Shown here: positions 6,619 through 15,400 of the stretch, piece after piece
How positions within the stretch are numbered: position 1 is the stretch's first letter
How the letters are laid out: each line of letters opens with the position of its first letter
From: JALHSW01 sp963720675
GTDB lineage: Bacteria; Actinomycetota; Acidimicrobiia; IMCC26256; PALSA-555
Length of the DNA stretch: 21,824 nt
Assembly: GCA_963720675.1 (NCBI GenBank)
Contig: CAVRGH010000011.1
Coordinates: 1 to 21,824 of the forward strand
Direction of reading: 5' to 3'
The notes under the pieces: generated by a model
Database searches by the model: none
The model's input: only the letters and a program-made list of their open reading frames with translations
Told to the model about the DNA's origin: nothing
Program-made: the position numbers and the translations under genes

Positions 6619-8664
6619 CTACCCGGAGAGCAGCTCCGTGGGCAGGCCATCGGGATCATCGACGAGTTTGCGGACGAGCTTCCGGTACACCGCGGCATAG
6701 CCGGCTGCGTCGTAGCGACTCCGGACCAAGTCCTCCGCGGCATCGACCTGCTTCTCGAGCTCCTCGGGCGATGCGGAAAGCACGCGGCGGAGTGCGCCGA
6801 CGAGGGCATCGAGATCGCGCGGTGCGTACAACATCCCGGTGACCCCGTCCTCGATCAGCTCGGGCAGACCGAACACCGACGCGGCGAGCACAGGGAGACG
6901 GAACGCCATCGCCTCGAGGGCTGAACGCGGCAGGGATTCGACGTCTGACGCGCTGACGAGCACGTCGGAGAGCGCATACCAACGGTAGACGTCCTCGACG
7001 ACGGGCAGCACCCGCACCTGCTCGCCGAGCTCATAGCGGCGCACCAGCTCGTGCACGCCCTCCGCATACGGCGAGCCGGTGTCCCCCACGAGAACCAGGA
7101 GCGCTTCGGGGAAGTCGTCGAGGACCTCAGCGAAGGACGCGACGAGCGCGGCCTGCGCCTTCCTCGGCTCGACCGTACCCATGCACAGCAGCACCTTCGC
7201 TTCCGTGGGGATGCCGGCGTCCCTGCGGAGCTGGTCGACGTTCGCAGATTCCCGGTAGGTGTCGACTTCGGCGATGGCGATCCCATACGGCACGGTGATG
7301 AGGCGCCGCGCGTCGCCGTGTGCCAAGTACGCGCGACGGGTCGCCTCCGCCTCGAACACGAGGGCGGCAACGCCTCGCAACGCAGCAGTCATCCGATCCT
7401 TGACGTAGGCGTCGATACCGCCCGGACCGTACGCCGCGAACCAATATTCCGCGAGCTCGTAGCTCTCGTGGATCGCCCATACCGCGGGGATCCCGAGCCG
7501 GAGCGCGAGATCGGCGCCGATTCCCGCGCCCATCGTGTTCACGATCGCAACGTTGCATCCGTGCGCGCGCGCCAGCTCCGCGAGCTCGCAGAGCGTGATC
7601 TCGTAGTGGTCGGGCGACCTCGCCGGGAACTCCCCGCGGACATGAACCGTCGCGCCGAGTGCCTCGAGCTCGTCGCGCAGCGGGCCGTCGTGCGCCGCCA
7701 CCACGAGACAGGAGGTGTCGGACTCGACGAGCAACCGCTGCAACAGCTCGGACAGGTACAGCTGCCCGCCTCCGAGATCGAGGCGGTGCGTCACGACGAG
7801 AAGTCGAACCTCTGGAGCAGACGTCCCGGCGGTACGGGCGCATGCTTCGGCCACCCGAGCCTCGAGCCACTCCAGCTCGTGCGTGTGGACGGCCGGCGCT
7901 CCTTCAGCGACGACGGTCTCGACGGGGCCCAGGGGCGTACGGCGGCCCCGGCACGTGATGATCTCCCCGGTGATGCGGAGCCGGTCCCCCGCCTCGTGCA
8001 TCGGGATGGGCACGGTGTGCACGAAGCCCGCCAGGGGCGCCCCGGGTGCGCTCGAGAGCGCGGACTCGACCCGCGATGCCGCAAGCGGACGCGCCAGCCC
8101 GGCGGAGCGTCCGTCCACGCTGATCTCGACGCGCGCCAGTCGCTCCGCCGGCATCGCCCATCCTTCGATGTTCACGACGCCGTGCGCTTCTGTCTCCCTC
8201 GGCGGGTCGAGATCGCCGAGCAGGGCCGGCTCGGACTTCGGCGCCGGTCGGGTGCCGAGCGACTCGACGAGGCCGCGGTCGCTGACGACGAGCGCGGTCA
8301 CCGGGATCTCCCGGTCGATCCCCGTCGGGACATCGATCATGACCTCCCAGCCCACGCCTTCACCCCCGGCTCGCTTCCCGAACACCTCGACGACGTCGGG
8401 GCGCGGCACGCCCAGCTGCGCGAGCACGCTCCGGTCGTCGAGGAACACGACCACGGCCACGACTCGCCCGCCGGGACAGATCGCCCAACCTTGCACCAGC
8501 AGTACGCCCGGCTCCAAGGTCCGAACCACATCGATTGCGCCGAGCGCGCGGCCGGGAACGGCGCGCCGCACCGCCGCGGCGGCTCGCCAGGAACGTCGAC
8601 GCCAACGGCTCGCGACGTCCCTGAGTCGTGCCAGCGGGCTCCGCCCGCGCGTGGGTGGGGTCAT
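6619..8664 (-). CDS. GT4-type glycosyltransferase with two N-terminal beta-sandwich repeats
   Basis: 681-residue retaining GT-B glycosyltransferase of the GT4 (glycosyl transferases group 1) family. The C-terminal catalytic part (~residues 285-675) has LDLGGGQLYL in the acceptor domain, VPYGIAIAEV at the hinge and GTVEPRKAQAALVASF at the start of the donor domain. The family E-x7-E motif is present in VESLPRSALEAMA. Before it, after a basic N terminus, two related ~100-residue beta-rich segments each contain a V-x-GWA signature (VQGWA ~57-61; IEGWA ~166-170). The ATG at 8664 shares one base with the epimerase stop (TGATG), fixing the start; the frame upstream is shadow. The sugar donor and acceptor are unknown: it could decorate the NRPS product or a surface glycan. 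Confidence 0.88.
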   Translation of the reverse strand: MTPPTRGRSPLARLRDVASRWRRRSWRAAAAVRRAVPGRALGAIDVVRTLEPGVLLVQGWAICPGGRVVAVVVFLDDRSVLAQLGVPRPDVVEVFGKRAGGEGVGWEVMIDVPTGIDREIPVTALVVSDRGLVESLGTRPAPKSEPALLGDLDPPRETEAHGVVNIEGWAMPAERLARVEISVDGRSAGLARPLAASRVESALSSAPGAPLAGFVHTVPIPMHEAGDRLRITGEIITCRGRRTPLGPVETVVAEGAPAVHTHELEWLEARVAEACARTAGTSAPEVRLLVVTHRLDLGGGQLYLSELLQRLLVESDTSCLVVAAHDGPLRDELEALGATVHVRGEFPARSPDHYEITLCELAELARAHGCNVAIVNTMGAGIGADLALRLGIPAVWAIHESYELAEYWFAAYGPGGIDAYVKDRMTAALRGVAALVFEAEATRRAYLAHGDARRLITVPYGIAIAEVDTYRESANVDQLRRDAGIPTEAKVLLCMGTVEPRKAQAALVASFAEVLDDFPEALLVLVGDTGSPYAEGVHELVRRYELGEQVRVLPVVEDVYRWYALSDVLVSASDVESLPRSALEAMAFRLPVLAASVFGLPELIEDGVTGMLYAPRDLDALVGALRRVLSASPEELEKQVDAAEDLVRSRYDAAGYAAVYRKLVRKLVDDPDGLPTELLSG

Positions 8665-9623
8665 CAAGGTGCGGTCTGCGCCTCGACGAGCGCGGCCCAG
8701 GTCAGGGCGACGCCGTCCGTGAGGGGCAGCGGATCCAGGTCGACGACGGAGCGCAACAAAGAGATGTCGAGCACCACCCTGGAGACGTCGCCGGGTCGTT
8801 GTGCTCGGCGATCCAACTGGAGCTTTGTGCCGGTCACCGACTCGACCGTAGCGACCACCTCGTTGACCGTCGCGCCGCGACCGGACCCGACGTTGAGGAC
8901 ACGTGGCACGTCGCGGTGCGGCAGCAGCTCGCGGACGACGTCCACGAGGTCGCCGACGAACAGGTAGTCGCGCTCTGCTGCGCCGTCGCCAAACACCGGG
9001 AGCGCGCGACCGCTCGCAACGCTGGCAAGCGCCGCCGCGACGAGTCCCTGGCTCCGGTCCGCGGGCTGGCCCTCGCCATAGATGTTGCTGCACCGCAGGA
9101 TCCGCGCACACACACCGTACTCATCGTCGTAGAGGGCGACGTAGTGCTCGGCGGCGACCTTGAGGACACCGTGCGATGTCAGGGGCGAAGTGGGATGCGA
9201 CTCGGGCACAGGAAGCAGCGTGGGGTTGCCGTACACGGTGCCACCAGACGACAGGAACGTGATGTCGACACCGTTGCGGCGCCGCAGCGCTTCGAGCATC
9301 GTCAGCAGAGGTGGGAGCGAGAGACCGACGTCGACGATCGGCGCAAGGTTCGACTCGGCAGGCAGGAGTCCGCCGGCGGCCCATACGACGTGGTCCACGT
9401 TCTCGAGCGCCGCCTCGGTGATTGCGGGATCGGCGGCGTCGCCGAGCGTGATCCGTGCGCCCGCAATACGATCGGCCGCGGTGCCGATCGGACGGGACCG
9501 GCTCAACACCGTCACCCTGGCGCCGTCAGCGGCCAGGCCGGCGGCGAGATGGCTCCCGAGGAACCCGCCACCGACGACGAGGATTCCCGCGCCCGCCAGG
9601 TGCCCGCTCGCAATGCGTCGCAC
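8664..9623 (-). CDS. NAD-dependent epimerase/dehydratase (extended SDR) with a substituted catalytic Tyr
   Basis: 319-residue extended short-chain dehydrogenase, the family of nucleotide-sugar epimerases and dehydratases. The N-terminal NAD motif ILVVGGGFLGSHLA (~14-27) and the Ser-containing FLSSGGTVYG (~123-132) are present. So are the epimerase motifs CSNIYGEGQ and RDYLFVGDLVDVV. The active-site YxxxK appears as HGVLK: His151 replaces Tyr while Lys155 is kept. The GTG at 9623 is chosen because it follows AAAGGA at proper spacing and starts just before the Rossmann strand. Position between GT39-like and GT4 genes suggests a role in providing or editing an activated sugar, but the missing Tyr may alter or abolish classical catalysis. 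Confidence 0.85.
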   Translation of the reverse strand: MRRIASGHLAGAGILVVGGGFLGSHLAAGLAADGARVTVLSRSRPIGTAADRIAGARITLGDAADPAITEAALENVDHVVWAAGGLLPAESNLAPIVDVGLSLPPLLTMLEALRRRNGVDITFLSSGGTVYGNPTLLPVPESHPTSPLTSHGVLKVAAEHYVALYDDEYGVCARILRCSNIYGEGQPADRSQGLVAAALASVASGRALPVFGDGAAERDYLFVGDLVDVVRELLPHRDVPRVLNVGSGRGATVNEVVATVESVTGTKLQLDRRAQRPGDVSRVVLDISLLRSVVDLDPLPLTDGVALTWAALVEAQTAP

Positions 9624-9688
9624 AGTCGTCCTTTGCTCGAGCGCCGGCCCAGGGACACGAAGTCTCCCACGTCGTTGCCCGGCCGCGC

Positions 9689-10285
9689 CTATGCGGCGCA
9701 CGCACGCTCGAGCATGCGCCACGCCCGTCCCGTCACCGCCGGCGGCAGCGGCACCGTCCGCTCGTACAGGCGCGCTGCCCGACCGTCGGGGAGACGGAAG
9801 GTGCGCTGCAGCCGGAACCCCAGGCATGCGGCCGCACGCTCCGCGCGGGGTTGGGTGACCTTGGGGGGGAACTCGTATCGGCCGCGATCCGCGGCGAACA
9901 GGAAAGTGGGTTGGCCGTATGCGGGGTCCGCGAGCTTCCGGAGGTAGTTGCGAATCGTGTCGCCTCCATCGTCGGGGCGCAGCTGACCGACCGGGAGCAG
10001 ATCCCCGTACGACTCTCGCCAGTCGAGACCGACCGTGTTCGTGTTGAAGAGCGGGTCGTGCGACGCGAAGAACACGACCGTCGGCAGACCGGACCGCGCT
10101 GCGGCTTCGTGGACCGCCTCGGCTGCCCGCTTCGTCACTCTGACCCAGGCTCCCGGTGCGCCTCGTCGGGCCGCGTCCGGATCACGCACGTGCATCCCCT
10201 CCGAGGCGACCAAGCGCTGGATGTGGCCCCTGCCATCGGTCAGCGGCAGGCAGTCGAGCAACGGGATGGTCACGCATCGCGCCAC
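9689..10285 (-). CDS. C-terminal soluble part of the GT39-like membrane protein, displaced by a frameshift
   Basis: This 198-residue frame has no start of its own that stands out; its GTG at 10285 lies inside the preceding membrane-protein frame, overlapping it by about 100 nt. It encodes a soluble alpha/beta domain with VVFFASHDPLFNTNTV, YGQPTFLFAADRG and a basic/aromatic tail. Its first residues (IPLLDCLPLTDG) follow naturally from the last membrane helix upstream if one C is removed near 10273. I read it as the extracytoplasmic C-terminal domain of the ArnT/PMT-like protein rather than a separate gene. An independent translationally coupled subunit is the alternative. Conserved third-position G/C shows the frame is genuinely coding. 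Confidence 0.65.
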   Translation of the reverse strand: MARCVTIPLLDCLPLTDGRGHIQRLVASEGMHVRDPDAARRGAPGAWVRVTKRAAEAVHEAAARSGLPTVVFFASHDPLFNTNTVGLDWRESYGDLLPVGQLRPDDGGDTIRNYLRKLADPAYGQPTFLFAADRGRYEFPPKVTQPRAERAAACLGFRLQRTFRLPDGRAARLYERTVPLPPAVTGRAWRMLERACAA

Positions 10286-11534
10286 GCGCGACCTGCCCGG
10301 TCACCGTGGTCTTGCCGACGGCGATCACGATCATTGCGCACGCCAGCACGGCGACGAGCACCGCGCGGCTCGGGGATGGAAGCTTCATGATCGCCGCGGC
10401 ACCGAGTACGACCACCAGTGGTACGAGCGGAACCATGAAGCCGGTTCCGGCGTTCGAGCTCGACGTCATCACGAGGTAGGTCACAACGAGGACGATCGTG
10501 ATCGACCCTGCCGGCATCGCGGTCAGTTCGAGCACGTGACCGATCCGTGGGTGATTCGATGGCAAGGTGTCGCGATCGGGACGTGACCGCACGCGCAGGA
10601 CGACCCAGGCCGCGATCGCCCCCAGCAGGACCAGGAACGGGATGAGGTACAAGCCCCCGGAGATCAGCTGCGTCAGCCGGAACGTCCAGAACCTGACCTC
10701 CAGCGGGGTCCCGGTCGAATGTACGTACTGCTTGCTTCGAGTGCCGTACCCGTAGTTCGTGAGATAGCGCCAGACCGGCGAGATGTTGGGGAGGTACCAC
10801 CACCCGGCCACCGCGACCGCGACCACGCCGGCGATGCCGACGTTCAGCGCTGCACGAGCCCGGCGCGCACGTGGCCGATTGAACACGAGCACGAGCACCG
10901 CGATCCCGATGCCTGGGACGAAGACGACGGCGTACGTGCGCGAGAGCAGGAGCAGGCCGCCCGCCGCGCCGGCCACCGCGACGAAGCCGCGCCGCTCGAG
11001 CTGCTCGGACTCGACCAGCGCCCAAACGGTCAGAGCAAGCATCGCGGTCGTCGCGACCACGAAGTGGAACGTTCGGCTGAAGTCGAAGACACCTGGCGTG
11101 AGCAGGACGACGAGCGCACTGAGCACGCCCGCGCCCCGTCCGGCAAGACGTGCCCCGAGGCCGTAGCTCGCGAAGGCGAGCACCGCGAGGAACACGGATT
11201 GCACGGCCATCCCGACCTGCGGCGTCTCACCGAAGAGCCCGAGGAGGGGCGCCGCCGTCAGCGGGACGAGGGGGCCGAACTGACGCTGGGCCACCATCGT
11301 GTCGTGGATGCCGCCGAGCCCGCCGCTCGTCAACCCGCGCAGGTCGTCGAGCGAGAAGCCGAGATACCCGGCTTCATCGATGTCGAGCGGAAGCCCGCGG
11401 CGGAACCGCTCGATCCACAAGAGATGCACGACGACGAGCACGATCATCGCGGACGCCACGATTGCCACCGGCAACCAAGGCGCGCCGAGCACCGTGCGTC
11501 GAGTCACGCGCATCTGCGCCGAAGGGTCGCTCAC
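10182..11534 (-). CDS. ArnT/PMT-like (GT39) membrane glycosyltransferase, frameshifted near the end of its membrane domain
   Basis: GT-C fold integral membrane glycosyltransferase that would use a polyprenyl-phosphate sugar on the outer face of the membrane. The first helix (WLPVAIVASAMIVLVVVHLL) is followed by the catalytic-loop signature LPLDIDEAGYLGFS with the Asp-Glu pair of this family. About ten further helices follow. The genuine frame seems to be left around 10273, where coding continues in the 9689-10285 frame; the nominal tail to 10182 is shadow. The GTG at 11534 overlaps the expected methyltransferase stop by 4 nt (GTGA); the ATG at 11513 is an alternative start. As written the frame is also continuous with the upstream methyltransferase, so a naive gene call fuses the two. 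Confidence 0.75.
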   Translation of the reverse strand: MSDPSAQMRVTRRTVLGAPWLPVAIVASAMIVLVVVHLLWIERFRRGLPLDIDEAGYLGFSLDDLRGLTSGGLGGIHDTMVAQRQFGPLVPLTAAPLLGLFGETPQVGMAVQSVFLAVLAFASYGLGARLAGRGAGVLSALVVLLTPGVFDFSRTFHFVVATTAMLALTVWALVESEQLERRGFVAVAGAAGGLLLLSRTYAVVFVPGIGIAVLVLVFNRPRARRARAALNVGIAGVVAVAVAGWWYLPNISPVWRYLTNYGYGTRSKQYVHSTGTPLEVRFWTFRLTQLISGGLYLIPFLVLLGAIAAWVVLRVRSRPDRDTLPSNHPRIGHVLELTAMPAGSITIVLVVTYLVMTSSSNAGTGFMVPLVPLVVVLGAAAIMKLPSPSRAVLVAVLACAMIVIAVGKTTVTGQVARGAMRDHPVARLPAADRWQGPHPALGRLGGDARA

Positions 11535-12398
11535 TCCGGCTGGTGGGTCGCGGCCCGGGCATCGTCGGTCGACGCGCAACGCCGCCGCCTCGGCCCGGAG
11601 ACGGCGCACTTCGTGCGCGAGCGCAGTCGCTTCACGTGGCTCACCGGGCTCGAGCTGCTCGAGGTCGCTCCGGGTTGCCGTCCTGTCGGTCTTGCGGAGC
11701 ACGGCTGCGCCGTGATCTTGGACCTGATCGTTGGCAACGTTGCGCACGAAGCCGTGGGGCACGACCCGGTCGATCTGGAAGAGGCGTCCCCAGTGGGCGG
11801 TGATCCACCAGGGCGAGTGGAGAACCATCGGGCCGCCGAGGTCCCAAGCCTGACCCGGCTGGTGCACGTTCATCCCGACGAGCTCGTCGTCCCATGGCTC
11901 GCCCGCGACCGCCTGGGCCATCCCCTCGCCCATGAAGGTGGCGACGAGCAGGCCGCCCCGATCGAGGATCCGGTGGAGCTCGAGCAACCAGTCCGCCCAG
12001 TGGTCGGTGATGTGCGTGAAGACCGACATCGCATACACCAAGTCGAACGACGCGTCGGCGAACGGGAGCGGTGGGGCCTCGCCGTTCACGACGAAGCGCA
12101 TCGGCGGGTCGAGGTGCTCCGTGTTCCACTGGATGCTCCGCGTGTCGATCTCGGCTCCCCAGAAGTCGCCGTCCCGCGCCTCGTCGAGGAAGTGACGCAG
12201 CACGCGGCCCGAGCCGCAGCCGAAGTCGAGGACTCGCGCCCCGGTCCATGTCCACGATTCGGGGAGCACGCTCTCGATCGCTCGTCTCGTAACCGCGCCG
12301 CGCTCCAGGTAGCCCGCATGGTCGTCCTCGCGCGCGGGGAGGATGCTCGCCGGTTGGCGCAGCTCCGGTGGTGGGATCGGGAGATCACGGCGAGCCAA
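11531..12398 (-). CDS. Class I SAM-dependent methyltransferase, first gene of the glycosylation operon, likely frameshift near its 3' end
   Basis: Methyltransferase with motif I RVLDFGCGSGRVLRHFLDEA, acidic strand GAEIDTRSI, post-II segment DLVYAMSVFTHI and motif III ILDRGGLLVATFMGEG. An aromatic C-terminal cap and a charged helical tail rich in Glu/Arg follow. The best available start is a TTG at 12398; no ATG or GTG fits and no ribosome-binding site is clear, so the start is uncertain. Near 11560 the frame in use changes. Read as written it runs into the membrane glycosyltransferase. One base removed, it continues with G/C-rich third positions through DDARAATHQPE to a TGA at 11531-11533 that overlaps the next GTG. 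That overlap and codon bias favour two genes and an indel. Substrate unknown. Confidence 0.75.
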
Positions 12399-12438
12399 TG
12401 GCGGGACGCTACCCGGCCTGTCGCTGGGGTTCCTCTTC

Positions 12439-12464
12439 CGAGCGAAGAGTAGGATCTTCGCTCG
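12439..12464. promoter_or_regulatory. Perfect palindrome in the divergent NRPS / glycosylation-operon promoter region
   Basis: CGAGCGAAGA (12439-12448) and TCTTCGCTCG (12455-12464) form perfect 10-bp arms around a 6-nt centre. It lies in the only 90-bp gap between the divergent units. It overlaps a plus-strand TAGGAT box (12450-12455) and a minus-strand TACTCT box (12446-12451). This is the expected layout of a repressor operator controlling both directions. An mRNA hairpin is less likely because most of it would lie upstream of the predicted NRPS transcription start. Confidence 0.6.
12450..12455 (+). promoter_or_regulatory. Candidate -10 box (TAGGAT) of the NRPS operon
   Basis: TAGGAT matches the actinobacterial -10 consensus and lies 33 nt before the NRPS start codon, leaving room for a short leader with its ribosome-binding site. 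No good -35 hexamer is visible, as is often the case in this group. Confidence 0.45.
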
Positions 12465-12476
12465 CGCCAGGGCACT

Positions 12477-12484
12477 CGAGGAGG
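12477..12484 (+). promoter_or_regulatory. Ribosome-binding site deciding the NRPS start
   Basis: A GAGGAGG stretch ends 4-5 nt before the GTG at 12489. It is the strongest Shine-Dalgarno sequence in the cluster and fixes the NRPS start at this GTG. Confidence 0.7.
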
Positions 12485-12488
12485 CTTT

Positions 12489-15400
12489 GTGACGACGCGC
12501 GATCTCTCCGCCTCCCCATCGGGATCGGTGAAGGGCGGCGAGGAGCAGCTCACCCAGCTCTTCGAAGCCAGAGTCGACGCGCAACCGAACAGCCTGGCCG
12601 TCCGGGCCGGAGAGCGCGCACTGACCTACCGCGAGCTGGACGCAGCGGCCAATCGCCTCGCCCACGCGCTCGGACGTCTCGGAGTTCGACACCAAGATCT
12701 CGTGGCGGTGGCTTGTCACCGCTCGATCGAGGCGCTCGTTGCATTCCTTGGCGTGTTGAAGGCAGGCGCGGCATACGTACCCGTCGATCCCGAGGATCCG
12801 CCGGCTCGCCTCCAGCTCATCGGGAACGACACCGACGCCCGGGTGGTGATCGCGCAAGAGCCGTTCGTGGCGGCGATGCAAGCACTGGATCGACCGATCC
12901 TGACGCTCGACGCTGCCCTGGACGCGCTCTCCGACGAGGACGACCACCGGCCGTCGGTGCCGTCGTCGCCCACCGACCTCGCGTACGTCATGTACACGTC
13001 GGGTTCGACCGGGCGCCCGAAGGGCGTCGCGATCGAGCACCGCAACGTCGCCGGACACGTGCAGGGAGCGCGGAACGTGATGCCGCACCGCGGTGAGGGA
13101 ATGCTCCAGGTCAGCAAGCTCGACTTCGATGCTCAGACCTGGGAGATCTGGGGTGCGTGGGACGGCGGAGCCTGGCTGGAGATCGTGCCGCCTGGAGAGC
13201 CCGACCCGGCCCTCATCGCGCGTCTCGTTGCCGAGCGCGATGTCGATGTCGCTCTCCTCTCGCCAGGTCTGTTCCGGCAGATGGTCGAGGCGCAGCTCTC
13301 GAGCCTCGGATCGTTGCGGCTGCTCCTGGTCGGTGGCGACGTGATGTCACCCGTGCACGCCCGCCGCTTCGTCGACGCGTTCCCTGCACTCCCGCTGGTG
13401 AACCTCTACGGCCCCACCGAAGTGACCGTGTGCTGCTCGTGGTACCGCGTGGAACCCCTCGCGGATGGTCGCTCGGTGCCCATCGGGCGTGCGCTCGGCA
13501 ACACCGAGCTGCACGTGCTCGACGAGGACGGTCGACCGGTCGCGAACGGCGTGCCCGGCGAGCTGTTCATCGGCGGCGGCGCGGTCGGGCGCGGCTACCT
13601 CAACCTCCCGCAACCCACCGCCAGAGCGTTCGTCCCGGATCCGTTCACGGAAGCGCCGGGTACGCACCTCTACAGAACGGGCGACCGGGTGCGCGTGCTC
13701 CCCGACGGGAATCTCGAGTTCATCGGGCGACGCGACCACCAGGTCAAGATCCGCGGCTATCGCATCGAACCCGCCGAGGTCGAGGCGGGCATCCGCGCCG
13801 TTCCCGGAATCGTCGAAGCAGTGGTCGTGCCGCGAGAGGACCTCCCCGGACACCGCCGCTTGGTTGCGTACGTGGTGACGGCGCCGGGCGGTCCCGACAC
13901 CGCACATCTGCTGCGTGCCCTCGAACAGCGCCTGCCCGCACACATGGTCCCTTCCGCGATCGTGTCCCTCCGCGAGCTGCCGCTGACGTCGCGCGGGAAG
14001 ATCGATCGTGCGGCGCTCCCGGCACCGCTCGACGCCCGGCGGGCCCCTTCGGACCGCGGCACTCCCGGCAACAGCGTCGAACGCGAGCTCACCGCTATCT
14101 GGGGCGAGGTCCTCCACGTCGACGACGTCGGTGTCAACGAGGACTTCCTCGAGCTCGGCGGCGATTCGCTCCTCGCGGTGCGGCTGACCGTTCTCGTCAA
14201 AGAGCGACTCGGCGTCGAGCTTCCGCTCGACGCCGTCTTCACCGACCGGACGATCTCCGAGCTGGCGCGTCGCATCGGGGTCGACTCCCCCGGCGACGCG
14301 ATCGTGGTCCCGGAACCGACGCGTCAACGGTGGGCGCGTCGGCGATCGACGCCCGTCACCACGACGCAGGCGCAGGCCTTGGTGGCCACGGAGCTCGCCG
14401 AGGGGGCGCTCCCGTATCAGTTCCAGGCGCTCGTGCATCTCGAAGGTCATCTCGATGTCGCGACCCTCGAGCGCGCGCTGGGCATGTTGGTCGAGCGGCA
14501 CGAGATCCTACGCACGCGCTTCGTGCGCCGCGGGCTGGGCTGGCGCCAGATCGTCGACGCACCGTTCGAAGTCCGAGTACCCGTCATCGACCTTCGATCC
14601 TCGGGCGACCCCGCCCAAGAGCTCGCCGGGCTCGCCGTGCTCTCGTTCGCCGAGCCGATCTCGGTCGACCGACTGCCCCTCGTGCGCTGGCGCCTCGCAC
14701 GCCTCACGGACGATCACGTCGTCCTGCTGCACGCCGAGCACCACCTCATCCACGACGGATGGTCATGGGGCATCTTCCTCGAAGAGCTGGCGAGCACCTA
14801 CGGAGCGCTCGTCGAGCGACGACCGTCGCCGCTTCCTCTGCCGCAGCTGCAGTTCCGCGACTTCGCGCGCTGGCAACAGAACCTCCACAAGACGGCGATC
14901 GGCCGCGAACAGCTCGCGTACTGGGAACGCGCGCTCGACGCGCTGCCGACTCCCCTGACCCTTCCGACCGACCGGCCTCGCCCCAACAGGCAGACCTACC
15001 GCGGGGGACAGCTGGGCGTCGAGATCTCACGATCCCTGACCGATCGCCTGCGTGCGGCCGGCAACGAGCAGAACGCCACTGTGTTCATGACGACCCTGGC
15101 CGCATTCTTCGCGCTCCTCGGGCGGTACAGCGGTCAGGAAGATCTCGTCGTCGGCTCTGGCGTCGCCAACCGGCGCTTCGCCGCGACCGAGCGCATGATC
15201 GGGATGATCCTCAACACCGTCGCCCTGCGGCTCGACCTGGCCGGTGACCCAACCGTCGCGGAGCTGCTCGCCCGAGTTCGGGAGACGACCCTGGGCGCGT
15301 TCGCCCACCAGGACGTCCCGTTCGAGCACGTGCTCGAAGCGGTCGCCCCGCAACGCCGCCCCGGGATCATGCCCGTCTACCAGGTGCTCTTCTCGTTCCA

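Noticed and set aside
8667..9111. N-terminal extension of the GT4 frame
   Set aside because: It overlaps the well-supported epimerase; the ATG at 8664 is the natural start.
12399..13088. Long minus-strand extension of the methyltransferase frame across the NRPS start
   Set aside because: It is antisense to the conserved A1 domain and lacks any recognisable motif; the coding signal is on the plus strand.
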